A stretch of 64,000 bases of DNA from Thermoascus crustaceus (taxonomy: Eukaryota > Ascomycota > Eurotiomycetes > Eurotiales > Thermoascaceae), in the NCBI GenBank assembly GCA_001599835.1, contig BCIC01000003.1, positions 2,413,372 through 2,477,371 on the forward strand. The letters run 5' to 3'. Shown piece after piece: positions 22,377-34,060 of the stretch. Position 1 is the stretch's first letter; each line of letters starts with the position of its first letter. The position numbers and the translations under genes are program-made. The notes under the pieces are model-generated. The model was not told the origin of the DNA. It saw only the letters and a list, made by a program, of their open reading frames with translations, and did not search any database.

Positions 22377-25300
22377 GCCTATCGGGACAGAAAGCCCTGG
22401 CCAATGGAAAGATTCGATGCAGTATCAGATGACAAATGAAATCCTCGGGTTGAGGTCTGCTGCGCGCATGCGGCGTTCGCGATAGAAAACAAAAAAAATC
22501 AAATGACAACGAGTGGAGAAGAACGTATGCAAGCAAGAGAGCGAAGGACGGAGGGATGGAGTAGACAAGATGAACAGCGTGGAAGCAAAGTGAGAGAATG
22601 TGTTCAGGGCGTGTCTGTTAGGAATTGTGGACCGCACGAGAGGAATCCGTGAAAGCTGTCGCCGCGCCAAGTCAGGCGTGAAGAGGGAGGGAGCGTGAGG
22701 CAGCGGAACAAGGGCCGCAGCGGGCAGAGGAGAGCACAGGGACAATGCTTTTGTCTGTCGTGTTGTATAGCCTGCTCTTTCCCGCTATCCGAGACCGGCA
22801 GTCGTTGGACCGGACAGAGCCTCACGCAGCCAGGACGACCACCAAACCAAAGTCCACCACCAACCACAGGACGGTCGAGACCAGAGGGAGATTGGCTCGA
22901 GACCGGCAGCAGGATCATGCCCCCGAGGCACCTGTCCAGCTGCGGCCAGCGACTCCTCCACCGGTCGGGAGAATACTCGGTCGTATAGTAGCGTCAACGT
23001 CGCCGGCGTCGCCCGCAAGGAGGTAAGGAACGGCTGCGCGAAACATCCAGGATCCGCAGCAAAAAAAGGTCGACAGTGGGAGGGATGCTCGCTCACGACG
23101 TCATGGCGGGCGCTGGGCCGGTCGCCGGGGTAGAGGAGGGAAGGGGAGGAGGACGGACGAGGGAGACGTGGTTTATGCAGCGGACATGCAGCGGGTCGAG
23201 AGGTGGCTGGTCGGAGGTACGGGGCGGACGAGATGGGAGAGGGAGCGGAAGGACAGGACGGAACCGTGTCGAGAAAGAAGATAGGAAAGGGACAGGACTG
23301 GAGAACGGAACGGAGAAGCGATGTGGAGAGAGAGTGTGGCAGACCGTGGGAGTAGGGCTTAGGCGGTTGGGCTGCGAGCCTGGGGGAACCGACGCCCGTA
23401 AGCTGGACGGAGGACGGCGGAGGAGGAGGAGAGGAGAGGAGGAGGTTCTGCTGGCCTTCCAGAAGGTCGACGCGCCGTGGTTGGCAGTGCTTGCCCGGCC
23501 TATGGCGATGCCCGCGATGGGGCTTTCGGCCGGCGATGCGAGGCCCGCGACTCGACGGTGCGCGGCTGCCGGCACTATCGACCCTGCCTTTTTCAGCAGC
23601 ACAGGACGGAGCACAGTCTGCCTACCTCACTAAACAGTCTACGTGTCTCCGATCGAGCGCCCTCGCCAGATGGGGCGACCACGACGAAAGGGTGGGCGGA
23701 GTGGAGACATGTCTAGCCCTCCCGTGCTGATGGCCCTTGTTCTTCCCGGTTTTTTCTAGAAAAGCCAGGCGTTCGTTGCAGCACGGCGTCATGTTACCTC
23801 AGTTCTCACCCGTCCACCCATGGATCTCCAGGGCTGAGCGCCGTGGAAGCGCCGACGAAGGACCTGCAAAGCCGGCGCGGCCAGGGGCGGCGGCCACTCA
23901 GCGTGCGTCTGCGGGGCCGGACCCGATAAGCATGCGACCGGTCCTTGGCCGGCGCGCTGCAGGGCCCGTGGGGCCCGCACACCCTCTTGGGCCTTTTGGT
24001 CGAGTCGTCGCTCTCGGTCAGGATTGATCTCGTTTATGTATGTCACTTTTCTCCTCCCGGCCATGACGTGCCCCGCGGTGATGACTCGTGTCGTCAGTGC
24101 CAGCCCTGTTGCGTCAGGGTTCTTCTCCCTTGCTAGTCTCGAACTTCCACGACGCCGGCCTTCTCTGAGAACTTGTTAATTACCGTAGCTTATCAGCGTC
24201 CCCATCTCCATCCCCCGTTTTGGCAGGCATCACACCCATCGCGGGACCGCTACGTGCCACGGCCGTGTCGATCCCCCGTCCGATCGATCACAGTGGCTCA
24301 GACGGTGCCATCCGTAGCGAAGAAACATTATTGAAGGAAAAAAAAAAGTTTAAAAAAGAAAAAATTCCCGAACCATCGCAAAACAGATCGCACGATCTGT
24401 GATCCATCCATCTCTCTTCCGTCTCACTTTCTTTTTTTTCCCTCTTCAAGCTTCCAAGCCAACCTGTGTGCCCCGTCCGGCACATTCCGCGCCCCGGATT
24501 CGCTGCGCCCCGAGATTGCCTGGCCATGGCCCCCAGCCAATGATCCCGCCGTATCCGGTCTGTTGGGAGAGCACAGATACACGCGACGTGGTAATTGTCC
24601 GTCGTAATGACTCAGGAAAACATGCCCAGATGTAACCTACCTGTCCTTTTCCCAGTTCTGTACCTACATACCTAAGATATGATCCATGGAGATGAGATCT
24701 GCAGATATTAGTACTTACCTAATAACCATACGCACATGACATGACATGACATGACATGCATCGACTCATTATTGAGAATACTTCAGATGAAGGTTCAATG
24801 CGCGATTTACTTTTTCCTCCGCTTGAGTCAATTTACCATAAATAACCGAATAATAGAGATTGAGTTATTAGAAATCTAACTTAAGCATCATGATCTTTTT
24901 TTTTCCCGATCGATCAAGTCCTTGGTCAGGTGCCTCCTGATACAGTAGTACATTACCTAAGGTAGCCCCGTAACTAACTAATTTAAAACGCCCATCACAG
25001 CCTCACCCACGTGCTCGAGCTCCCTCCGTCCATCACCCTTGTGGGTATTCGTCAGCAGCACCGATCTCAACTTAGCCATGCAGATTCCAACTCTGTACTA
25101 ATAGTAGCTACCTAATTGGCACATTACACTCCCTACTTTCTCGACCTACGCTCGCTCCAGCTTACAGCATAGATAGGTCCTGGAACAGGATACAACAATA
25201 GTCTCTTTTTTCACTGTACTGTTACTCCGTATACATGCATGCAGATGCAACTAGCTAAGGAACATGGTTGTTTCTTTCCTGATTGAATCTCTCTCGCCCT

Positions 25301-25730
25301 GAAGACGCCCCGGTCTCTCTCTGAACCCGAAGACCAAACACACCATGGAATGGGACGAAAGGAAGACCCTCTCCTTTTTTAGCTCTCTCTTCAGTCATGT
25401 CATGGCCGACAGACTGGCACTGCAAAAATACTCGCAAAGAGAGCCTGGGCGAAGAAGGCGTATATAACACCACTATCAACGATGAACACAGGACAATAGA
25501 AGTGAACGCCATAAGCCAGATGATATATCCCAAATCCGAGCTCCATGCCATGGCAGGTAAAAAAAAAGGCAAAGAAGACAAAACAACACGCAGGTATCGT
25601 ACAGATAAAATAGATTCTCTGCCGCATCACTCCGTGCCCTAGCCCAAAGTTTCCAGTCCAGGAACTTCTGCTATCCTATCCAGCGCCACGAAAGGAAGAA
25701 AGAAGGAAAGAAAAAGGTTCGTATCCCGGT
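22377..25730. other. Long intergenic region between the phosphodiesterase and sntB genes
   Basis: This holds the promoter and likely long leader of the phosphodiesterase gene (22.4-24.1 kb, GC-rich with purine-rich runs such as 23130-23300) and the 3' flank of sntB (25.0-25.7 kb). Overlapping open frames at 23076-23633 on both strands reflect the GC-rich composition and have no family features. The middle (24.65-25.2 kb) is AT-rich with several TAGGTA/TACCTA words. Confidence 0.5.
24735..24759. repeat. ATGAC pentanucleotide microsatellite
   Basis: Four consecutive ACATG/ATGAC units form a short perfect tandem repeat in the intergenic region. No function is implied. Confidence 0.8.
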
Positions 25731-28700
25731 CTATGAAAGCAGGTTCTTCAGTGACGGGCTCGCGCTCGCTCCGGATCCGCTCCCGGTCCCGTTGGCACTC
25801 GCATGGCGACCACTGCTCGTTGGTCTCGCTACTTGGTTCGACGGCTCATCCTGCTTGCCAGGCGTGCTGGGCACTTGAGGATCGACGCTGCCCCGAGAGA
25901 GTGAAGGCGACTGGGTCGGTGCGCTCAACACACGGTCCACCGAGTACACCCGGGGAGGCGGGGGAGGGCCACCGCTCAGTGAATGCTGAGGAGAGTGCCG
26001 GACCATGCTCGCGTGGATATCGGGTGGCGATGTCGAGGCTCCGTATGAGCGAGGCCTTGGTGCCTGGGCGACTTGAGGTGAAGGCACAGCAGCGGCGTAC
26101 GGGCTCTGGTGCGTCGGGTACGACTGAGGAGGCGGCGGTACCCCGTTGGCATAGTGTGGCGGGGGCGGCCCAGGGTGCGGCGGTAGATAACCGTTCATCG
26201 GCTTCTGCGGAGGCCCTCCGTGGTAACCAGGGCCTGGAATGCCATTGGGCTGCGGCCCAGGCGGAGGGATACCGTTGCGGAAATTGGAATCCCCGTACTC
26301 ACCACGTCGGGGGTCATATCCAGGATACCACTCAGGTCCTCCGGGAGGCTGACCGGGGCCCATTGGTCGCGGGAGGACCTCTGGCTGAGGAGGATGGGCA
26401 TGCGGTCCGTACGGATGGCTCTGATATTCTGCAGGCCGAGGAGGCGGGAGAACCAGTCCGCGCTGAGCTAAGTACGGAGACGGGCGAGGTTCCGGGGACG
26501 GCTGCGCCGTTGGCTTCCTCATATGGCATTTGTGACATTCATACAGAGCTGTGCCAAGTTGCCCATGTGCCCCGTCTGCGGTGTGCATTGTCGACCTATC
26601 AGGCGTGTTGTACTCCCCATTGAGTCTCGGTAGAGAGCTCTGCGAGTGACTGGGAGTGTGAGTCTGGAACGGAGGACTTGCAGACGTGGCGCTGGGATAT
26701 CTGCCACCGACGGGTTCGTTCAGGCCTACTCCATTCATCAACGGAGTCCCATTATTGACGACCGGTGCCCGCGGCACATTCTCTACAGGCCACCACCTTG
26801 GACTAAATGTTGAAGAGCAACGGTAACACTTCTTGTTCGTCTCCACCCCGACAGCCGGGCGAGAAACAGTATGCCCTTCGGAATCGAAGGTGGTTTCCTC
26901 TGGTGCAGCCGCAGCCTCAGGAGATGTCTGTGAACCCTTGCTATTTTCCTTATGGTGAGGGACACCAATGCCGTTCACAGCGGAGACTCGTCGATTCCCT
27001 GACGCGGTGTTCTGCGCCGATGTGATTACCGACTGTTGCACGTGGGCAGCTTTTCGGACAGTTCCCGTCAAAGTGAGATCGGCTTGCTTGTAGGTCTGTG
27101 CGAAGAGCTGCAGGGCGTTTACGTTCTCCTGGTCGGTGGGCTCACTCATCTCATGGGCTGACTGTACACCATGACTCGAGCACCAAATAGCTGCTGTAGC
27201 ATATCCGGTCTCTTCGCCGAGTTTTATGGTATTGACAGCGTCCTTTCGAGAGCTCTTGATGGAAGTAACGTCGAACCCGAACGTATACCCGGCCTGGAAC
27301 GCGCAACCGACATGAAACCGTGCGTTACAGCCCGTGTACTGACAGGGAACGCATGCACCTTTGTTCGTCTTGCATATCTTGCACACTTCCCTGTATCTGT
27401 CAGCTGGGATCAGCCCGAAACCTTCAGCTGGTTCCAGCTCTTTGGCATTGCCAAATTTGATCTCCGGGTTCCAGACTGCACACATAACGTGGACCCAGTT
27501 GTTGCCGGCTGTCCGTTTCAGCGGTTCTCTGGGACCTATAGGCTTTCCCACCGCTTCCTGTCTCTGACGGTAGAGCTTGATGGCCTCGATGACCATCTCC
27601 TTCTCCAGCCTCTCTTTCTCGCGCTCTCTGTCGGTTTTCTTTTTATGCGACACTTTTGGCGGCTCCATCAACTCATGCTCTGTCCAAGTAACCGGGCATA
27701 AAACGCATTCGTAGCACGTAGAGATCATCGGGTTCCTGTCATTCGAGCACATATCGCAGAGCCACTTCGCACAGTTGCGGGACGGGCTGATACCATAGCA
27801 ACCCCGATGAACCGTCAAGCGACAGTCTCTACAGGAGAGGTGCTGGTCGCCCATCGGCTCCATTTTGTTACAGATCGCACAGGGCAATGTCTTCGCCTTT
27901 GGTGGATCTGGCACCAGTGGCGGAGGCTCGGGAGCCTTTTCGGCGGCTTGTTTCTTCTTCGGAGCTGGCTCCACCGAAGTACTCGTTGAGGCTGCCCCGC
28001 TGTCTTTATCTTTGTCTTTATCAGCAGTTTTGGCCTTCTTTTTCGCAGGTTCCTGGACAACTTGGGTGTTAAGAGTGGGGGTGGCGTTCACATTCACACC
28101 GATCGATGCTGCAGTTGCTGCAGTAGCACTGTTGATACTGATCGGAGTTTCGGTGGAGACGAGAAGCTGTGCCAGCAACTCCTCGTCGATACGTCGACGC
28201 CATGCCTTGGTACCACCCTGGGCGACCTTCTTTGCGACTTCATCGACGTTTTCCCACTGAATGCCGTACTTGCGCCAGAGCAAGGCACATCGCAAACAAA
28301 GAGCGACGGTGAGCTGGGGCCCTTTGTCCTTTTTCGATGAGGACTCGGCCGGAATTGTCGTTCCCGGCGCGACGCCAGGAGCGCGTCGCCACTGTCGAGA
28401 GCTTCGCGTGGAGCAGAACTTGCACTCGAAACCGCGCTTCTTCTCAGCGGCTTTGTCATTATCGAAAGCAGAATCGTCTTGGTCATCAGCCACATCGTCC
28501 ACCAGCTTCGCAACCGTATCAGATCGCTTCGTTTCTTTCTTGTTCCGTCTTCCTTCGTAGTTACCCCATATTTGGCGGCCGCGGGGTGTCTTCTTCCACA
28601 TGTAGTAGTACCGGACGATTTGATAGTGCGGAACGGTCCCGACATGTTTCGTAACACTTCGCAACTCGGACCCGTATTTCGCAACGCCCTGCTCAAACAG

Positions 28701-31059
28701 CTTCACTTCCTCAGGGCGGAGATGAGGCTCTTTAAGATCTGAGTACTTGTTGATCTTTCTCAGCCTCGCAAGAGCAGCTTCCACATTGAAGCTCTCTGAG
28801 TAAAGGAACTCGAGCGCTTTGTCGAGGAAATTTGTAGAATATTTTTCAACACCTATCTCAGGCGCGATTTCCTTCGCCCTGTTCATGTAATCATCGATGA
28901 ATTTCTCACGATCCGCCTCGCTAAGACCAGCGCCAGGGGCATCGTCTTCGCCACGGGACGGAAGCTGTGAGGCGTCCGGCATTTTCCAGAGTAATGTCGA
29001 CGTCCGAAGTTCCTTCCCTGCTACGGAAACGGGCTCATCTTCTCCACGCCTTATGTATCCAGGCGGTTCATCCATGACCCATTTGGGGCGTTTTGCCTTT
29101 TCCTGTTTTTCCGTCTCGAGAGCAGCAAGAGCCTCCTTGGATAGTTTAACATCCTTGCGACTGCCTTGGCCTTTAGCATATTTCTTCTTGATCTCGGAAG
29201 ATTTGACATATTCAACAGGGTGTCCGTGCCACTGAGGGACGTTCGCCTGGTGGCGCGGTCCTAAACGAGAGCTGGCCCGGGGATATATTCGGTCGTCATA
29301 ATCCAGGGCATCTTCGACCCGACAGTGAATTCCCAGGTACCGGTATGGCCACAACTTGGCCTGCGCAATCTGTTCTGCCGTTGCAGGCCGGGGAACATTC
29401 TGTTCCTCCACGGGAACCGGGGTGCTAACACCCGTCCCGTTGGCTGGCCCCGGGGGCTCATCTTCTTCTTCATCAAAGGGCTCCTCTTCCACTTCAGGCG
29501 GCGCGTCTCCAATAATTGGGGTATTTCGCGCTTCCAGCTTCCGTTCCTGAGCACGACTGCAAGCAGCACAAGCCCACGCAAACCCTCGAGCGGGCTTCTT
29601 CGTCAAGACCGGTCGCACACAATACATGTGATACGTATTGTGGCAAACAGCGCAGTCAACAGAATCAGAGCTGAAGTCATTGTCAGAGCTGTGAACTTGG
29701 TATATGCGATATGCGGCCAAAACACGTACCTAGCAGCGTACAGACCACACCGTTTGCACGTTTTCACCGCACTCGTCAACTCCTTTCGCCTGCCCATCTC
29801 AACAAGGACAAATTTCCAGCGCTCATCGAGGACCTTTTTGACATTACTCGGGACGTTGATCACCTTGCTCGTCGGAATAACCTCGTAATAGCGATGTATG
29901 TATCTATCAAACATCTTCTCATACCAGAAGCAGTCTCTGGTCTTTCTGTACTCGTCGAGATCCTCGATTTCCGACAGATGTAAAATCTGACACTTCCCGC
30001 GTAGAGATGTCAAAGGACATGTGTCCGAGTGCATAGACGCGAACACCACACGAGTATCCGTAACTTTGCGCTGGATGTCGCGTGGTCGATAGTACCAGTT
30101 AACCCGCAGATATTCAATCGGCCCCGCTGGATTATCCTTCGACGGAAGGAACTCCATAATTCGCGCCAAATAATACGGCTCTCCAGGGGGCTCGCAGATG
30201 AGATAGACATGGTCTGACACAAATCGTTAATATCCACGTGAAATTTCCGGGGGTTAACGAGAGACTAACCATTCACCGCAAGTACCGTGCCGTCATCAGC
30301 CTTCAGTTTGCCATTTTTCAGATAGGCTCCGTGTGTCTCAAAGGTCATCATATTGGAATCACTCTGACCCCGAATTCCCGCGGGGTTCGTCGTTAGGATC
30401 TTCTTCGACGAGGTCTGAGCATTCGTGGAGGCGGAACTTGTAGTACCGCTAGGGGGCTGTTTCCGTTTCCTGGACGCGGAGGACGAGTTGCCGCCAGCAT
30501 TCGGGTTTGCAGAGAAGGTCGACGTGCCTGGAATCGCATCCTTTCCGGAGCTAGAGCTCGTCCCGTTCGCAGTCGCCTGGCCTTTCCGTGTGTGGACCCC
30601 GGACGCCTTGTCACTATCTGCCGCAGGAGATCCATTGCTGTTATTATTCTGGGAGGCCGCTGCGCTGCGCTTGGAACTGCTGGTCTTCGATGCGGGTGCA
30701 GTCAATTCCAAGTCCATGTCTATATCTCGATCCTCCGCATAGTTGGGGCGTGGTGCGCCGTTTCGACCTCGCGATCGGGTGCCATACGGAGCAGGTGCAG
30801 TGGAGGAGCTGGCCGGGTCGGGGCCCGCGACCTCGGACGACGACGACGACGTGCTAGCGGTCATTGGCTGAGACTCAGGGCCATTAACAGATGCGAATCC
30901 TCGGGGAGCCTGCGCGTCGGTAATTTCAGTTCGGGTGGCGTGGTTGGGCGCGGGCTGGCGACGCTTGCTCGGAGCCGCCCCAACACCGGACAAGGTGGAA
31001 TCGGATGTCACGGGGTTCTGCTGCAAGGTTCGAGGAGTTGATCTGTCAGAGGACATCAC
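25731..31059 (-). CDS. sntB: SntB/Snt2 chromatin reader with BAH, PHD, ELM2-SANT and extended PHD modules
   Basis: Three exons (31059-30270, 30213-29730, 29670-25731) join to 1737 residues. SntB is the histone-reader subunit of the nuclear KdmB-EcoA-RpdA-SntB corepressor in Aspergillus and controls development and secondary metabolism. Order of modules: a disordered Ser-rich N-terminus (1-230); a BAH domain (about 265-400); a PHD finger split by intron 2 (CKRC ... CAVCHNTYHMYC ... CAAC); an ELM2-like segment (about 620-730); SANT (about 745-792); a GATA-like zinc module (CKFC ... CLRC, about 840-897); PHD2 (from CAICNKMEPMGDQHLSC, about 1020-1075) and an extended PHD (WVHVMCAVWNPE, CKICKTNKGACVPC, about 1130-1200); a second GATA-like pair (CYRC ... 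CHKCHMRK); and a Pro-rich tail. The start is a double ATG (31059/31056). The exon 3 acceptor could also lie 18 nt upstream, in frame. Confidence 0.93.
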
Positions 31060-34000
31060 GCTGCCTCAAGCGTGACAGACAGGCAGCTTGATGATGGCCT
31101 GGTGCTGCATGCACGCCGGCGCTGGTGTCGGTGGCCACGGTCAAGGGATCACGGACCAGACGCGGAGAATGCAAGCTCAAAAAACGGGCCGTGGCGGGAA
31201 TGCGATCATTTAGAGCTAGGGTGCGGCTCGAGGAACGTACAGAGAGAAGCGAGCACCACCAGGAAGCGGAACCCAGCGCCTGACGGGACGTGGGAGGGAA
31301 ACCCCAAAATCCCACAGGAAGAATGTGCAAGGGTGGTGTTATGAAGCCTGAGGGCGGAGGGCGCTGATATGGATATCAAGATCCACCTCCGGGAGTGACG
31401 AGAGTCGAGTTACTACCAGATGGGGAATAAGCCCAGCGCGAGACTTAAGGTAGTGAGGGAAGCGGGAAGGGAGGAGGGAGAGCAACACAAGAACCCCCGA
31501 AGAGACTCGAGTCGCAACTGACACGAGAACGGGGGGGGATGGGGGGGGGAAGAGGGTGAAAGTAAGAGGGGGGATAGAGGACGGAGAGGGAGAGAGAGGA
31601 ATATGGGGAGGAGAAGGAGAGGAAGAGTGTGAGATGAGAGAAGGCTAGAGAGATGTAGACGAACAAGCGTCAGAGGCGGCGGCGGCGGCAGAAGCGCAGG
31701 GCGGCCCACTCGTCCGTCCAGGCTCGTGGGGAGTGGAAAGAAAGGCAAGAAGAGAAAGAGAGATACGAAGAGGAAGAGAAACACAAGAGACTCTGGAAAC
31801 CCGCCCAGGATCCCGTTGATGTCCCAGCCCCTAGTCCCAATATGTTAATATGACGGATCCTCCACCAGACACCACTGAAAGCATGCTCTGGCTTTGACGC
31901 CGTTTGTCCCTTGCTCTGGGGCGCCGGTCCGGCGGTTGGATGATCTGCGGCGTGCGGGAGCGGGATATCTAGTCTGTCACCGCTGAAGACTGCAGGGCTC
32001 GCGGAGGAAGAGCTACGCTGGCGGAGAGAGAGAGAGGAGTATCATGGACACCTCTACGAGTTCGTACAGGGGAGCCGGAAAGATGGATGCACGAGGGGCA
32101 CGGGCGGCCAGGAATGCGGTTATGTACGCAGTTACAGCAGTGCGCAGCCAGAGGAGAGATGCTCGAGGACGGGGATGCTGGAGGAGGTCGAGTACAGTAC
32201 AACAAGCAATTAGACACTAGACCTGCAGGGTGCGTCGGATATGGTGCTCTCTACTGCAGCCTGGAGGACGTGTGCGAGATATGAATCTGATATGGATATG
32301 CAGCAGTGCAGCATATCTTAGGTAGGTAGCTTACCTAGCTACAAGTAGCGCTGTCGGGCGGGTTATTTTTTAAGTCATCCTGGCCGAGCATCCATGCCAG
32401 ATTCTCTCTACTGTCCTACGGGAGGGAAAGGGCTTTGAAGCGCAGAACAATGGATGCGGACTGAAGACGACGGACATGCGACTCGAAACGCACTGTTTCT
32501 GACGCTTGAGGTAATAATAATAATAAAACCAGGTAGCTTGACCCCTCCCCTGTTCATGCCCCAACTTTTTTGCCCACTTTGGCCCGGTCCGGCACGGCGG
32601 GCTGCCAACGACGACGGCCAGACTCTTGTTATTCGACTGCCTAAATCGTGATGCCACGAGTATCCAACGCCATCCACGCTGTGCCTGCCCAATGGCCCTC
32701 GGCCTGAGGAAAATTCCTCCATGCTCGACCGTGGATAGATGGCGGCTGTCTGGACAAGTCGCCACACGACCTGCCACACCAACGTCCTGAGGGGCCCCAT
32801 CTTGGCTAGGCTCGAGGCACGTTTGAACGACATGCTCTGACCATCTTCAGACGTCCCGCCGTGTTGCATGCATCCCAACGCAACGACGATGGGAATCCTC
32901 ACTTTTTGCAGAAAAAAAAACACCATCGATTGATCATCCGTAGAACACGCCCAGGCATCATCCAGAAGAAGGTTTGGTTGACACATGGCGAACGCAGGTT
33001 CTCCGAGCTATCCCCGGCCACTATCGGCTGGTCGGAACGCATCTGGCGATTCTCCATGCGTGTAAGGTTGCACGGCTGGGGGAGCAAGGGGACGGCGGGA
33101 CGCTCATGATTATTTTAGATTTTAAAGCGGCACACAATTTTGTTCCGTTGTGACCTTGGAAATCTGTCACGCTGGGGCTGCCCGAGCCTCATCAAGTCAT
33201 CGACGTTGGCTTTGTGAGCAGTCGGGGGGTTGTCGCGGGTGGAGATCACCGCTATTTCGGGATTCATGCTGTCTCCCTGGCAGTCTAGAGATCACCGATC
33301 CACAGAGGACATGAGGACGAGGATCTGGTACATCGGTGCCTAGGGAAAACAGGCTGCTCTCGGGCCTGGTCGCGACCTCGTTACGGTAAACGGTCATCAC
33401 GGCAACCAGGACTCGGGGGACACCAGCAGACTGGCACGCCCGTGACAGATCGCTGCTGGAGACGACGGGGACGGGGCCAAGACGACAGGGGGCGTTGGCC
33501 AGTCAGAGCCGCGCAGTCTGGTTAGCAGGCGATATGACTGGGTCGGGGGCCTCGACGTGGACGGCGCTAGAACGGCAGCGCAGAAGGCAGGAAGTGCCTA
33601 GGAACGATGCTCTCCTTGCTGTTCGGCAGTCTTGCGACCGTCAATCTGGCCGTGCACAGACACGCGGAGGTGTGGCTGTTGCTGTGTTTCCTCGGGCGCG
33701 CCTACCGTGATAGGCGGAGAGTGTGGCTCTCCACCGCGCTCCGGTTGGCTGGTCTTGATCCAGGAACGTTCCGCGCAGGGCTGGTAGCTGCCTCAGGCGG
33801 CAGCGCTCCCAAACAGGTAACTACTAGTGCGCACCTGCGCATGGCCGTTTCCCCACCTGCCTTGCATCCATGCCGATCGAGTCCTGCCCACTATCTGCGG
33901 TAAATACGACTACCGCCGTTATTATTGTTTATTATCATCCTGCGACCCCGGCTCCCGCACCATCCTCCTGCGCTTCTCCGTAGAACAAACCCTGCAGTAA

Positions 34001-34060
34001 TCCTCTGGTCTGTAGAAGCATGACCGTCGAGTCGTCTGACTGTTTCCTGCTAGACGCCTG
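31060..34060. promoter_or_regulatory. Divergent 3-kb region between sntB and the helicase gene
   Basis: The two start codons point away from each other. Next to sntB, 31400-31800 is strongly purine-rich on the plus strand (so the sntB-sense strand is CT-rich, as in long fungal leaders) with two long G runs at 31531-31549. TAGGTAGGTAGC occurs at 32319-32330. Open frames at 32408-32986 and 33607-33903 have no recognisable features, so I did not call them. Confidence 0.45.
31531..31549. repeat. G-rich run in the sntB upstream region
   Basis: Two runs of 8 and 9 G separated by AT sit inside a 400-nt purine-rich stretch. On the sntB-sense strand this is a CT-rich leader. Length may be a sequencing weak spot. 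Confidence 0.7.

Noticed and set aside
23076..23633. Overlapping open frames of about 180 codons on both strands
   Set aside because: Both frames are long because the stretch is GC-rich; neither has a plausible domain or splice partners, and the place fits a phosphodiesterase leader.
25733..26623. 296-codon open frame on the plus strand
   Set aside because: It is antisense to the Pro-rich tail of sntB and has no family features.
31413..31784. Minus-strand frame with Leu/Pro/Ser-rich content
   Set aside because: It is the translation of the CT-rich leader; the composition follows from the tract and not from a protein.
33607..33903. 98-codon plus-strand frame upstream of the helicase
   Set aside because: It contains hydrophobic stretches, but no splice join into the helicase frame and no family match; likely chance in the promoter.
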